Shown one piece after another: positions 1 to 8,337 of a stretch of DNA of 56,051 nucleotides. Position 1 is the stretch's first letter. Each line of letters opens with the position of its first letter. Source of the DNA: a virus. A program made the translations under genes and the position numbers. The stretch lies in IMG/VR virus record IMGVR_UViG_3300025000_000126, positions 1 to 56,051 of that record, one strand, 5' to 3'. The notes beneath the pieces are model-generated. The model had not been told where the DNA came from, made no database searches, and saw only the letters and a list, made by a program, of their open reading frames with translations.

Positions 1-127
1 CAATCATCTTATCAGTGTTGTGTGATTTGTTGCTTTCCACCATCTGCTGTTTCTGTAAAGCTGCAGTCTCTTTAGATACTTGATTCTCTCTTTCGAGTTG
101 CATCTCAATAGCTCTAAGTTGTAACTC
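1..127. repeat. Terminal redundancy of the contig (left copy)
   Basis: The first 127 bases are identical to 55925-56051. An exact 127-base overlap is what a k=127 de Bruijn assembly leaves when it closes a circle, so I read it as an assembly overlap and not as a phage terminal repeat. The portal reading frame runs straight through it. Confidence 0.95.
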
Positions 128-3100
128 TTCAGCCTTAGCTTGGGCCTTCTGTTGAAGTTCTGCAGCCTTAAGCTCTTGAGTCTGCTGATGCATAGCCATC
201 TGACCCTCAATCTGAAGTTGAGTAGCTTGCAGACCTGTCTGACTCTTCTGCTGTTCAATCTGCATCTGCTGCTGTGACTGCTGAGCTTGCTGAGCCTTAG
301 ACTCTTCTTGTTTCTTTCTAAGTTCTATTCTACTTGGGATGATATCAGCACCAAGTCCAAGAGTCTTAGCCATCTCTCTGAGGATATCAGCAACCCCTTC
401 CATCCCTACAATACTAAGATAATTAGGATTAGCAAGAATCTGAAGGAACTCATTCCTTCGCATCTCACTAGCACCTTTAAGGGTAAGGATCTCTGAGCCT
501 TTAGGTACTACATTAACGTCTCCAGTAAACTTAATATTATCATTACTAATAACATTCCAGTAGAACTGGTACTCAATTCTAGGTTTAATGAGTCCAAAGT
601 CTATATTCCTTACAGAATCTTTTATCCCTTTAGCTGCTGAGTCAAGTAACATAGATAACCCAGAAGCTGTCTGAGTTGCGCCCCCTGTGTTATGTGTAGG
701 TATGAAGTTGCCACACAAGAACAAATGATCTTTAGAGTCTACCTTTATACAAGTTGCAGTATGAGAACCAACATATTCAACTCCAGTTATGTAAGTGTTT
801 ACATACCTAGTTCTTGCTATACGTCTATTCTCTTTTCTTTTTATCTTAAATATTGGAACTGTAAGATCATTATACTGGAATGTAACCTTATAAGAGGGTT
901 TGTATCCAGCCTTTTTATTAACTGAAAATCCCTGAGTTATACCACCAAGAGACTTCACAAGTTGAATAAAATTGTCTCTAAGTTTCTTTGATGATGTAGT
1001 GAATATTAATCTTCCATTTTCTCCACAACACCCATCAGTATCCATAAGTCCACGTAGAACTTCTAGTCTAGTCCTCTCAGAGTTATACAGGTAATGTATT
1101 GGAATGAACTTATCAAAAGATCCTTTATCCCATACATCTGTTTTCTTGAGATCTGTTATCAGCCCTCTGCAATTATGATGAACACCATCAGGACCAAATG
1201 TAGTTTCATAAGGGATGTGGTCAAAGATTTCTAAATCTATACCTGAGATTTTTCCAGTCCCTTTACACCCATCCCCGAGCCACACTCCCATAGTATATGG
1301 ATCTACAGGAACATACCAGTTTATGTAGACTACACTTTTGATATTTGGTATCTTAAATTTTGGTCTATACTTATCTCCATCTTTCCTATAGATACCTTCA
1401 TCAAGTATTTGCTCTAAGCTCTTAGTCGTGAAGATGTCGTTGGTAGCTACATCCCATAGATGATCCATAGTGCAATCAACATGAGTGTTGTTAGAAAAAC
1501 GTACTCTAAAGATATCGCAAGTTCCTTGTGGATATACTCCCTTTACTTGGGAGATACCCCCGTAAGTATTGCATACTTCCATCCCAACTTCGAGGTTGCT
1601 TATCTTTACATGGCCGAACGGAGTGACGACAGTCTCGTAGTCAGCCAAACTTCTCTCATTGCCGTAAGCATATCGAGGAATACCAGTAGCATCATCTGCT
1701 CTGATCTCAAACTCCTTATAGACTGCTAGCAACTCTTGTGCATTACTTGTAGGTTGCCAGAAAGTTATAGCTCTGCCACCAGCCCCTGAAGGGTCTGATG
1801 TAAGTTGCCAAACATGAAAAGGAGTTATATCATCTATCTCAGAGTCATCTGCAAGTCTATCTACATACACCTCTATCTGAGGCCCTGAAGCAACTGCCAT
1901 ATTATTAGCAAGTGCTCTAGCAGTAGCATTACACATCCTCTGAATATCTCTCATAAGCTCTGGCAGGGATCTTCCCCAAAAAGAACCGGGGATGTTCTGC
2001 CAGGATGCTTTATAATAAGGTCTCCTCAAGAGCGGATCAGCATTAAGTACACACTTAATAACTTCACCACCTGCAAGAATAGCCTCTACTTCAAACTCTC
2101 TATCCTCATCAATACCTATTTTATCTTCTTCAAATCCCCAATCAGAGAGTAACTTCCACCCTATAGACCCATGGAAGTGTACACCATGGATGATATTCTT
2201 TGAGGCTCTGAAGGTATCTCCACGATACTCCTCAATTACCTTTTCTGATTCTATAGATGAGTCAAGTTCTTCTCCTGTATATCCACTCTTAAAGTCTTCT
2301 AAGATCTTTCTAATGTTTTCTTCTTTATAATTAGGAACCCCTATAAGGTTGTACAAAGATTTTCTATCAAATCTGACATGCTCACAAAGATCTCCTTCTT
2401 GAATACTAGTTGCATTAGCACTAGGATAGATATCAAGTGGAGATACTCTCTTATTTAAGAAAACAAAATCTTCAATCTCTTCTACTTCACCATCTTTATA
2501 AGTAAGTCTCTTCTTCTTCGAGATTACAGGAGCCTTCATTATAGCTACCTGGAATACACAAAAGTCTTCAATAAACTCAGAGAATGCTTTCTCCCATTCC
2601 CCCTCTTGAAGTTGATCAGCTACAATCTTCTCATACTTCTTAACTTCAGTAAGAGCTACCTTATATATCTCATCTGCTATAGCTTCTTCAATATCTCTTT
2701 TAAGTTGATTAACTTCCTGCATCTTCTGTGCAGCATTCATAACAGCAGGTTGATTTGGTTGCTGCTGTTGTTCTCCTTCTACAGGTGCAGGTGTCTCTAC
2801 AAGCTTATTGATTTGATCTTCTATCTGTGCTCTAATCTCTACAGGTAACTCAGGAACATCTGTAGGGTAGAGACCCCATGCATATTCCTTAGCTGGCATC
2901 ATAATATCTCTGAGCCATGACATAGCTGCCCTACACTTTGTAGGTGTAAGGTTCATGTAGATCTCAGAGCCACCAGTTTCTTGTATCCTAGCAAGATCTT
3001 CAGGATCGTAGTGCCCATTATAAGCTCTGAGAGACTGAAGCATCTTCTCTTCAATACCAGAAGATCTACGAGTATCTTGATTCTCTCTGAAGACTTCCAT

Positions 3101-3247
3101 GATATAAGAAGCTAAAGATGAATACTCTTCTTTCTCTTCTAGATAATCATCAGGATCTTCAATAGCTTTAGCATATAAATCTTCTATTTCTTGCACCTTA
3201 TCTGCTGGTGCTATAAATACTCCAGGTCTGTCATGGTAACTATCCAT
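1..3247 (-). CDS. Portal protein with intein, N-terminal 1082 codons (continues at 55924)
   Basis: Head-tail portal protein, the dodecameric ring through which DNA is packaged and ejected. The frame opens at ATG 3247, just after the terminase stop, and runs without a stop across the circle junction to TGA at 55884-55886: 1095 codons, or 774 residues once the 321-residue intein is removed. The host sequence Y-G-N-E-R joined to T-G-G-A-T-Q-T-A-S-G-L is a typical podovirus portal segment. The C-terminal part (about residues 935-1095) is a long Gln/Glu/Ala-rich coiled coil. Its place between large terminase and scaffold/capsid genes fits the usual packaging module. The start has only a weak Shine-Dalgarno, so translation is probably coupled to the terminase gene. 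I translated the frame by hand and found no frameshift. Confidence 0.88.
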   Translation of the reverse strand, partial: MDSYHDRPGVFIAPADKVQEIEDLYAKAIEDPDDYLEEKEEYSSLASYIMEVFRENQDTRRSSGIEEKMLQSLRAYNGHYDPEDLARIQETGGSEIYMNLTPTKCRAAMSWLRDIMMPAKEYAWGLYPTDVPELPVEIRAQIEDQINKLVETPAPVEGEQQQQPNQPAVMNAAQKMQEVNQLKRDIEEAIADEIYKVALTEVKKYEKIVADQLQEGEWEKAFSEFIEDFCVFQVAIMKAPVISKKKRLTYKDGEVEEIEDFVFLNKRVSPLDIYPSANATSIQEGDLCEHVRFDRKSLYNLIGVPNYKEENIRKILEDFKSGYTGEELDSSIESEKVIEEYRGDTFRASKNIIHGVHFHGSIGWKLLSDWGFEEDKIGIDEDREFEVEAILAGGEVIKCVLNADPLLRRPYYKASWQNIPGSFWGRSLPELMRDIQRMCNATARALANNMAVASGPQIEVYVDRLADDSEIDDITPFHVWQLTSDPSGAGGRAITFWQPTSNAQELLAVYKEFEIRADDATGIPRYAYGNERSLADYETVVTPFGHVKISNLEVGMEVCNTYGGISQVKGVYPQGTCDIFRVRFSNNTHVDCTMDHLWDVATNDIFTTKSLEQILDEGIYRKDGDKYRPKFKIPNIKSVVYINWYVPVDPYTMGVWLGDGCKGTGKISGIDLEIFDHIPYETTFGPDGVHHNCRGLITDLKKTDVWDKGSFDKFIPIHYLYNSERTRLEVLRGLMDTDGCCGENGRLIFTTSSKKLRDNFIQLVKSLGGITQGFSVNKKAGYKPSYKVTFQYNDLTVPIFKIKRKENRRIARTRYVNTYITGVEYVGSHTATCIKVDSKDHLFLCGNFIPTHNTGGATQTASGLSMLLDSAAKGIKDSVRNIDFGLIKPRIEYQFYWNVISNDNIKFTGDVNVVPKGSEILTLKGASEMRRNEFLQILANPNYLSIVGMEGVADILREMAKTLGLGADIIPSRIELRKKQEESKAQQAQQSQQQMQIEQQKSQTGLQATQLQIEGQMAMHQQTQELKAAELQQKAQAKAEELQLRAIEMQLERENQVSKETAALQKQQMVESNKSHNTDKMI
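689..1651 (-). other. Intein with LAGLIDADG homing endonuclease inside the portal protein
   Basis: Portal residues 533-853 (321 aa) form an in-frame insertion. It starts with Ser in a block A-like S-L-A-D-Y-E-T-V-V-T. Block B is seen as C-T-M-D-H (T-x-x-H). It ends with block G F-I-P-T-H-N, followed by Thr as the +1 nucleophile. Two dodecapeptide motifs, around W-L-G-D-G (first) and L-R-G-L-M-D-T-D-G (second), mark a LAGLIDADG (DOD) homing endonuclease in the middle. Removing the insert rejoins a conserved portal segment. Splicing keeps the portal functional while the nuclease drives homing. Ser1 and Thr+1 are both competent nucleophiles, and the terminal His-Asn is present, so the intein should be active. 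Confidence 0.88.
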
Positions 3248-3248
3248 C

Positions 3249-4658
3249 TTATACCCATAAGGTTCTAGTGCGTTTTATAGGTCTTTTAAATGCCCTCTTA
3301 TGCTTTACATCTCTGATAGATTCAAAGAAGGTGAATGCAAGGGAATCTGCTAGATCAGGTGAAGGGTATCCAAGCCTCTTTAAATCTTTCTTAGATAAGA
3401 GTTGGATCTGCATTTTATTGTTGTAACCATACTCCATTGATGTAAGTTGAGATGGTAAGTTAATATCTTTCTCCCGAGTCTCTGCTGGGAGATCTGCACC
3501 ATTCTCTAACCACTCTCTCATCTTACCCCATAACTGGGATCTAAGATTAGCATATCTCTCAGGTTCTGTAGATTTATTACTGACTACTACATCCTTTATA
3601 GGTAACTTAAGATCCCTACACCTGTCAGCAGTTCCAGCCCCTACCCCTATAGAGTCTATATAGATACCAGCACAATTATGGATTGAGTTAAACTCTGCTA
3701 CCTTAGTAGCAACCTCCATGGTATCAAGACCTTTGTAAAGTTTATAGTCTAACATCTTAGGACCTTGGCGAACTACTAGGGCTGTAAGGTCATCACCAAA
3801 TCTAGCTACATCTACTCCCATCACTTTAGGGAACTGATGGTAACTTCTATAATCTAGTTTGTTTCTTAATGCTTCCTCTACCGTGTCTGCTGAGATAAAC
3901 TGAGATACACCAACTCTAGGGAACTGACCAAGAACTCGCATTCTATATAGGTCACTGTCTACCCCGTAGGTATCTTCCATCTCCTTGATCCAATCTTCAT
4001 TAACATTCGGTGAGTCAAAAGCACTAAAGTAAAGCTTCTTCCAAGAACCTAGTTCCCTATTAAAGATCTCAAAGAACCTACCAGAAGACCTGACAGGGTT
4101 AGATACTAAGATAAATCTACCACCCTTACCAGTACTTAAAGTACCTAGTAAGATATCAAAAGCATCTTCAGGGATACCAGAACTTTCATCTCCTATGATG
4201 ATATAGTTACTAGCATGTCCACCTGCAAGACTCTCTTTATTCTCTGCAGATGCTGTAACTAATGAAGCAAATTGAACATATGTCTTAGCTTTATATTCAA
4301 CTTTCCTTAATGTAAGTTCAAAGAGATCTTGGAACTGCTTGGGCATTCTACGATACCACTTCTCTAGTTCATTTCTAAAGACACGCTCTAAGTGATTCGA
4401 TGTAGGTGCTGTTATAAGTATACGACAATCTGGAAGAGTTATAAGATACAATAAAGTCATCATACAAAGTACTGCAGTCTTACCACTACCAGTGCAAGAA
4501 GATACAGCTACACGAGCTGCTTGATCCATAGAGAGTCTTACTAGCTCCTGTTGCTGACCAGTAAGAGTTATATCAAATAAGCTTTCTATTCCTAGAACAT
4601 TATCTTTACTCCACAGGTCTACTAGGTCCTCGAACTGCTCTTGAGTTAATAAAGACAT
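3249..4658 (-). CDS. terL: Terminase large subunit
   Basis: DNA-packaging motor ATPase and nuclease, 469 aa. The ATPase has Walker A S-S-C-T-G-S-G-K-T at residues 53-61, and Walker B followed by the catalytic acid in Y-I-I-I-G-D-E-S near residue 150. The RNase H-like nuclease shows V-D-V-A-R-F-G-D-D, then I-D-S-I-G-V-G-A-G, then D-L-A-D-S near the C-terminus: the usual acidic triad spacing. The gene lies four bases below the putative small subunit and directly above portal. Length and domain order are normal for a podovirus terminase. The start follows the previous stop by only a few bases and the Shine-Dalgarno is weak, which suggests translational coupling. Confidence 0.93.
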   Translation of the reverse strand: MSLLTQEQFEDLVDLWSKDNVLGIESLFDITLTGQQQELVRLSMDQAARVAVSSCTGSGKTAVLCMMTLLYLITLPDCRILITAPTSNHLERVFRNELEKWYRRMPKQFQDLFELTLRKVEYKAKTYVQFASLVTASAENKESLAGGHASNYIIIGDESSGIPEDAFDILLGTLSTGKGGRFILVSNPVRSSGRFFEIFNRELGSWKKLYFSAFDSPNVNEDWIKEMEDTYGVDSDLYRMRVLGQFPRVGVSQFISADTVEEALRNKLDYRSYHQFPKVMGVDVARFGDDLTALVVRQGPKMLDYKLYKGLDTMEVATKVAEFNSIHNCAGIYIDSIGVGAGTADRCRDLKLPIKDVVVSNKSTEPERYANLRSQLWGKMREWLENGADLPAETREKDINLPSQLTSMEYGYNNKMQIQLLSKKDLKRLGYPSPDLADSLAFTFFESIRDVKHKRAFKRPIKRTRTLWV

Positions 4659-4661
4659 AAG

Positions 4662-5438
4662 TTACATACTATCCTCTTGTTCTATTAGAGTACCTTTAGC
4701 CTCTTTAGCTCTCTTCAAGATCTTATCAATAGCACTATCACCATCAAGACCTTCTATTGATATATTATCTTGAAAGGCAGCAAAGGTTCTTCCTAATTCT
4801 GAGATAGCTTTAAGTTGTGTCATAGCAGCTCTCTCACCTTCAAGGTTCTTAACCTTCTCCATGACTGCAAGGAGTTGAGACTGAATGAACCCTTTACCAT
4901 CTACTATAGTCTTTAACTTATCTTGTTGTATCTTCTGCAAGTATGCAGCTACATTAGGTTTCCTTTTGAGATAAAAGGCTCTAAGGTGCATAGCTTGCTT
5001 ATATTGCTCTCTATCCTTCTGATCTTTAGTCCTTTTAAGTCCTGCATCAAGCTTAGATTCTATTATAGCTTTGATGTCATCTCCATCATAGTTCATCAAC
5101 TCACAGAAGATAACCTCATTATCAGAGAGGACAAGGCTATCAGGTTCAGAAAGAAGAGATAAGAACTCTTTATTGATCTTCTCAGGGTCTAGAACATCCA
5201 TCTTAAAGGACTGATAGAGGGTAGGTTGCTGTGAGAGAAGGACTCTAGTCTCTCTTACATTGGATAAAGCCTTATGATGTCTAGTGATTATTAACTCTAT
5301 GTTATTTGTAGTGGTCTTATACTTGTCTGCAAGGGCCTGTGTAGTCATACCAGAGTAGATATAGTCATCTATAATGTCATATTTACTTTCTTTAGTGATA
5401 TTATCTACTTGCTTGCGTATAATGGTTTTAGTTTCCAT
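4662..5438 (-). CDS. Putative terminase small subunit
   Basis: 258 aa, the first gene of the minus-strand packaging/structural operon, ending just before the large terminase. Residues 20-60 look like a helix-turn-helix: T-T-Q-A-L-A-D-K-Y-K-T-T-T-N-N-I, a resolvase/small-terminase-like DNA-reading helix pair. The rest is helical and charged, with a predicted coiled segment at about 180-220. This fits a small terminase that recognises phage DNA and loads the motor. The assignment rests mainly on position and the HTH; sequence similarity to a named family is not obvious to me. It faces the structured-RNA region, so its promoter should lie within 5439-5600. Confidence 0.65.
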   Translation of the reverse strand: METKTIIRKQVDNITKESKYDIIDDYIYSGMTTQALADKYKTTTNNIELIITRHHKALSNVRETRVLLSQQPTLYQSFKMDVLDPEKINKEFLSLLSEPDSLVLSDNEVIFCELMNYDGDDIKAIIESKLDAGLKRTKDQKDREQYKQAMHLRAFYLKRKPNVAAYLQKIQQDKLKTIVDGKGFIQSQLLAVMEKVKNLEGERAAMTQLKAISELGRTFAAFQDNISIEGLDGDSAIDKILKRAKEAKGTLIEQEDSM

Positions 5439-5457
5439 AGGAGACCCCAGTGATTTA

Positions 5458-5488
5458 TTGTGTAACTTAATGAATTTGTAGTATATAT
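5458..5488 (+). promoter_or_regulatory. Weak sigma70-like promoter candidate
   Basis: TTGTGT at 5458-5463 and TATATAT at 5482-5488 are separated by 18 bases on the plus strand. If used, transcription would begin near 5495 and run into the structured RNA and gene 6144. The match to the -35 consensus is only partial and AT-rich DNA gives chance hits, so confidence is low. Confidence 0.28.
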
Positions 5489-5539
5489 ACCCCTTGTAGT
5501 GTTCTTTTAGACCCTATATGGGCAGGATTGTTGAGATTT

Positions 5540-6125
5540 TGGCAAGGATCTTAAAGGAGTCTGAAGGGGAAGGATTTTAGGGGCTTGTAGCGACTGAGAG
5601 ACCATCCCCTGAGCGCAGCGAGGGGGCTTCGATCCCCTTCAAGGGTGCTGCCCCCTCTGTAAGGGAAACTCCCCACCCCTGGCAAAGTGCTCCAAAATCT
5701 ATAAGGGGCAAGGGATTCGGCCTCTCAGACTCCCCAAGATGCTGGTTAGCATCGCTGTCAACCTTCCATGGTGGCTAGCGTCTCGCAAGAGGTCCCCTAG
5801 CCGTGAAGGTGAGTATCCGAGCCTGTAACCTGATACCGCAACAGGGACGCAGAACGGCCTAAAGGCAACGGATAGCAGATAAACGAGTATCTTCTAGACT
5901 CCTTCAGGAAACCGGGAAACCGCTGTTGAATCCTGATCATAGTAAGAAAATGAAAGACAAGCTGTATCGCCATGAGAAATCAGAAAGATATACCACGTTG
6001 ACTGGCGTGACATGGGATACAGTAGATTTACTAGTAGCTTGCAAGGTTCTGGCTTGTGTTAGTAGAACCTTGTGACGTAGTAGTAAATCAGTAAGATCAA
6101 CCTTAAACCGGAGGTTTTACCTCCT
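5540..6125 (+). ncRNA. Candidate large structured non-coding RNA or leader
   Basis: This gene-free stretch is richer in GC than its surroundings and holds many perfect helices. An outer 9-bp pair (5556-5564 with 5725-5733) encloses GATTTT/AAAATC (5573/5694), CCCCT/AGGGG (5606/5621) and GGGGGC/GCCCCC (5622/5650). A second domain pairs ACCTTC/GAAGGT (5761/5805) and GGCTAG/CTAGCC (5773/5797) around a CTC-GCAA-GAG hairpin with a GNRA loop. GTATC/GATAC (5813/5832) follows. A third domain pairs CTGTATC/GATACAG (5962/6016), then GATTTACTA/TAGTAAATC (6025/6081) enclosing AAGGTTCT/AGAACCTT (6043/6064). A GGAGG-TTTTA-CCTCC hairpin at 6110-6124 sits just before the ribosome site of gene 6144. The architecture resembles the large ornate phage RNAs (ROOL/GOLLD type), but I cannot match it to a known class. 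The strand is assumed. Confidence 0.6.
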
Positions 6126-6143
6126 ACAGGAGCCTAGAAAACC

Positions 6144-6821
6144 ATGAGTATCCCATTTGAAGGATTAGTTAGATTTCAGTTAACCAACGACAACGAGTAT
6201 TGGTCACAGCTTCAAGAAGCTACAAGGCTTCACCTTACAGCCCGTGATAGGTACGAGGACCTGTTAGCTTTTTGCAAAAAGAAAGGTGTCAAGTTCGTTG
6301 ATATTAAGAGACACCTTCTCAACGAAGCAAAGAAATGCGGATTGTATACCAGGAGCATGTGGAGCGATAAAGAAAAAGCTATGGTCTTCAGGACATGGAG
6401 TGATCTTCTCCAATGTAAGTATTCTTGGGTAATCAGCCTTAATAACTTTATAACCTATATTAAGAAATATAAGGATTATGATGTAAGGGCTGGTAGAGTA
6501 GCTAAAAAGAACCCTGTAGCCAGTAAGACTACAACGATTCGTAGAACCACTGATCAGGCTGGTAACAAGTCTGAAGTCAAAACAGAAACCATTGAGACAG
6601 TAGAGCCTGTAAAGAACCTTTCCCCTTCAGCACCTACTAGTATTCCAACAGGTTCTATTGTGGCTCCTGTCAGCCAGGATCTAACAGAGCTTCAACGTGT
6701 AACCTTGATCCTTCAGAACCTTGATCTCCTAGGTAAGGTCTGTCAAGAGAAGGGAGCCGTAAAGGAATTCAACACCTTAATGGCAGCTCTCGGATCGGTT
6801 GAGTTTATTATTGAAGCTTAA
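6144..6821 (+). CDS. Hypothetical early protein, 225 aa
   Basis: First protein gene of the plus arm, directly below the structured RNA. AGGAG at 6128-6132 lies 11 bases before the ATG. Residues 1-115 are mixed, Trp/Lys/Arg-rich and probably helical (a conserved-looking core around K-K-K-G-V-K-F-V-D-I). Residues 120-175 are a Pro/Thr/Ser-rich linker, and 180-225 form a final helical pair. I do not recognise the family. Being first in the early arm, it may act in host takeover or regulation, but nothing in the sequence proves this. Confidence 0.75.
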   Translation: MSIPFEGLVRFQLTNDNEYWSQLQEATRLHLTARDRYEDLLAFCKKKGVKFVDIKRHLLNEAKKCGLYTRSMWSDKEKAMVFRTWSDLLQCKYSWVISLNNFITYIKKYKDYDVRAGRVAKKNPVASKTTTIRRTTDQAGNKSEVKTETIETVEPVKNLSPSAPTSIPTGSIVAPVSQDLTELQRVTLILQNLDLLGKVCQEKGAVKEFNTLMAALGSVEFIIEA

Positions 6822-6832
6822 TACCGTCTTTT

Positions 6833-6867
6833 AGCCTTGTAGAGTTCTTGAAGGATTCTACAAGGCT
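6833..6867 (+). promoter_or_regulatory. 11-bp perfect hairpin between genes
   Basis: AGCCTTGTAGA (6833-6843) and TCTACAAGGCT (6857-6867) form a perfect stem with a 13-base loop. There is no T-tract on either side, so it is not a classical terminator. It may be an RNA processing or mRNA-stability element separating gene 6144 from the next small genes. Confidence 0.5.
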
Positions 6868-6908
6868 TGAAGATGTTATTAACCCTTTCACTTAATGGAG
6901 ATAATCAA

Positions 6909-7064
6909 ATGAAAGTAATAAGAATCTCAAAAGATGCTAAGATTGTAAGACGGTTAGAAAGGTATGAGAAATCAATTAAAGCTGATCAGTATCTTTCAGC
7001 CTTGCAGCTTCCTTCAGTCTCTCTTCGAAGAGAGATGACCAGGAAGTCTAACTTAATCTTATAA
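6909..7064 (+). CDS. Small basic hypothetical protein, 51 aa
   Basis: The start at ATG 6909 is chosen because AATGGAGATAATCAA gives a good Shine-Dalgarno just upstream; an in-frame ATG at 6867 lies inside the hairpin and lacks one. The product is rich in Arg and Lys (R-R-L-E-R-Y, L-R-R-E-M-T-R-K) and may bind nucleic acid or a host protein. Family unknown. It belongs to a run of tiny early genes in which host-takeover proteins are common. Confidence 0.55.
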   Translation: MKVIRISKDAKIVRRLERYEKSIKADQYLSALQLPSVSLRREMTRKSNLIL

Positions 7065-7080
7065 CCTATAAGGTAATCCA

Positions 7081-7305
7081 GTGATAAAAGAACTCTGTTG
7101 TGGCTTTATATTTGCTTTAATAGCTACAAGTCTTATATTATCCTTTATCTTCTTTTTAGGAGTTACAATGGATAAAACATCCTGTAGCTCCTATGGGGAA
7201 GTTACAAACACTAAAACCCATTATGATATCTTCAGTGGCTGTTATATCAAGAAAGGATATGATTGGTATCTTTTAGACTCTTTTAGGGTGGAGGAACCAA
7301 AATGA
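7081..7305 (+). CDS. Small membrane protein, 74 aa
   Basis: GTG start at 7081 with AAGGTAAT upstream. Residues 5-30 are a single hydrophobic segment (G-F-I-F-A-L-I-A-T-S-L-I-L-S-F-I-F-F-L), followed by a short domain with three Cys and several Tyr and Trp. It looks like an N-terminal anchor with a soluble tail, or an uncleaved signal. Its stop overlaps the next start (ATGA). Function unknown. Confidence 0.6.
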   Translation: MIKELCCGFIFALIATSLILSFIFFLGVTMDKTSCSSYGEVTNTKTHYDIFSGCYIKKGYDWYLLDSFRVEEPK

Positions 7306-7469
7306 ACTTTATAGAGATAGATGAAAACATTAAGGTTAATGTAAGATCTGTAGAGTCTTTAACCCTTATAGACAACATAGTAGTCATTCAGTTTACTGAT
7401 AAGTCTATAAGGAAAAGAGAGTTCTATGATGTACAAGAAGCTAGATATTACTTTAACTCTATTCAGTAA
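7302..7469 (+). CDS. Hypothetical protein, 55 aa
   Basis: Starts in the ATGA overlap with the gene above, with GGAGG a few bases upstream. It alternates strand-like segments (V-N-V-R-S-V, N-I-V-V-I-Q-F-T) with a charged C-terminal helix and looks like a small alpha/beta fold. No family recognised. Confidence 0.5.
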   Translation: MNFIEIDENIKVNVRSVESLTLIDNIVVIQFTDKSIRKREFYDVQEARYYFNSIQ

Positions 7470-7505
7470 CCTGAAGGAGTTACACAATTAAAAGGAGATA
7501 ATAAC

Positions 7506-7652
7506 ATGGAAAGTAAATGTAAGGTAATAGGAGCTGTAGCCTTTCCCCTTAAAGAATCCTTCAAGGTGGTTAAGAGTTATAAGAAATCATTAAAAACTAA
7601 ATTAGGTCCTTTACTCTTTAAGGCTTATGTTGCTAAGAGTATTCAAAAGTAA
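7506..7652 (+). CDS. Small basic hypothetical protein, 48 aa
   Basis: AAAGGAGATAATAAC provides a strong ribosome site for ATG 7506. The 48-residue product is Lys-rich (about one quarter) with a few aliphatic runs. It is the last gene before the repeat-rich intergenic block. No family recognised; a nucleic-acid-binding early protein is possible. Confidence 0.5.
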   Translation: MESKCKVIGAVAFPLKESFKVVKSYKKSLKTKLGPLLFKAYVAKSIQK

Positions 7653-7817
7653 TATAAAACGCTATCTTACAGCACCTACCATGATCATATAATTATACAG
7701 TTGTGTAACTTTCTTTTACTTCTGTATAAGCTATATAGATCTGGTAGGTCCTGTAAGCCACTTAGATTCTAATACATCTTATAGACTCTATAGGATATAT
7801 TAGCACCTAATTGGTTT

Positions 7818-7862
7818 CTATCAGGTGTATAAGGATTCTTTAAGGTACTTCACATTCTTATA
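7818..7862 (+). repeat. 45-bp direct repeat, copy 1, in the 7653-8112 non-coding block
   Basis: It begins CTATCAGGTGTATAAG and matches 7945-7989 at 43 of 45 positions. The block 7653-8112 has no gene and also contains the palindrome CACCTGATAGGTG (7864-7876) and several partial CAGGTG/CACCT copies in both orientations. Iteron-like repeats in a gene-free, AT-rich stretch ahead of the replication genes suggest a replication origin or a repressor/activator site. Neither is shown by sequence alone. Confidence 0.8.
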
Positions 7863-7944
7863 TCACCTGATAGGTGCTATTAGCCCTTATAGTATCCTTT
7901 CTTAATGGATGAAAAGGGTTATCCTTTATACATCTAATAGTAGC

Positions 7945-7989
7945 CTATCAGGTGTATAAGAGTTCTTTAAGGTACTTCACATTCTTATA
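7945..7989 (+). repeat. 45-bp direct repeat, copy 2
   Basis: Differs from copy 1 (7818-7862) only by GA/AG at two adjacent positions. The copies start 127 bases apart. An AT-rich stretch with TTTATATACC (8055-8070) follows, then AAGGAGG (8091-8097), the ribosome site for gene 8113. Confidence 0.8.
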
Positions 7990-8112
7990 GAACTCTGATA
8001 GCATCTTATTAGAACCTATAGTCCTTATAGTACTATTAGACCCTAAAAGGATAAACTGTAGTTTATATACCATTCACTGTGCTTAACTCAAGGAGGTTTA
8101 GCTAAATAGCTT

Positions 8113-8337
8113 ATGCTAGATTTCTACGTAAGTGAGAACGCTGTAGGATGTGAACCTCCTTGGAATTGTGAAGAATCTGTATTAGCTTCAAGATACTTCT
8201 GGAGCAGAATGATTTATTGCTCTGAAGAGTCTACATTTGGTAATAAATACTCATTGTATCAAAGGTTAGGATTTGCTACGGGTGGATTAATACATGAAAG
8301 TAATCTAATTAAGTTATTAGTAAAAAGGAGACTGTAA
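8113..8337 (+). CDS. Tail-motif mini-gene 1 (74 aa)
   Basis: First member of the repeated tiny-gene family. It begins with an F-Y-V strand, has the central R-M-I-Y motif near residue 36, and ends L-L-V-K-R-R-L. It aligns visibly with genes 16031, 16240 and 16467 in the core (W-S-R-M-I-Y, then Y-Q-R-L-G and G-G-L-I-H). The last codons read AAAAAGGAGACTGTAATG, so the tail encodes the ribosome site of gene 8337. Its own AAGGAGG lies 15 bases before the ATG, with a small AGCT-AAAT-AGCT hairpin in between that could shorten the spacing. Function unknown. Confidence 0.75.
   Translation: MLDFYVSENAVGCEPPWNCEESVLASRYFWSRMIYCSEESTFGNKYSLYQRLGFATGGLIHESNLIKLLVKRRL

Noticed and set aside
1-127. 127-bp terminal repeat as a packaging (cos/DTR) end
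   Set aside because: Exact length 127 inside a gene points to assembly overlap; real direct terminal repeats normally lie in intergenic DNA.
4-258. 84-codon minus-strand ORF at the left end
   Set aside because: It is another frame of the portal coiled-coil end; the portal frame is continuous through it.
5950-6075. 41-codon ORF on the plus strand in the structured region
   Set aside because: No Shine-Dalgarno, and the same bases form long perfect helices, which explains them better as RNA.
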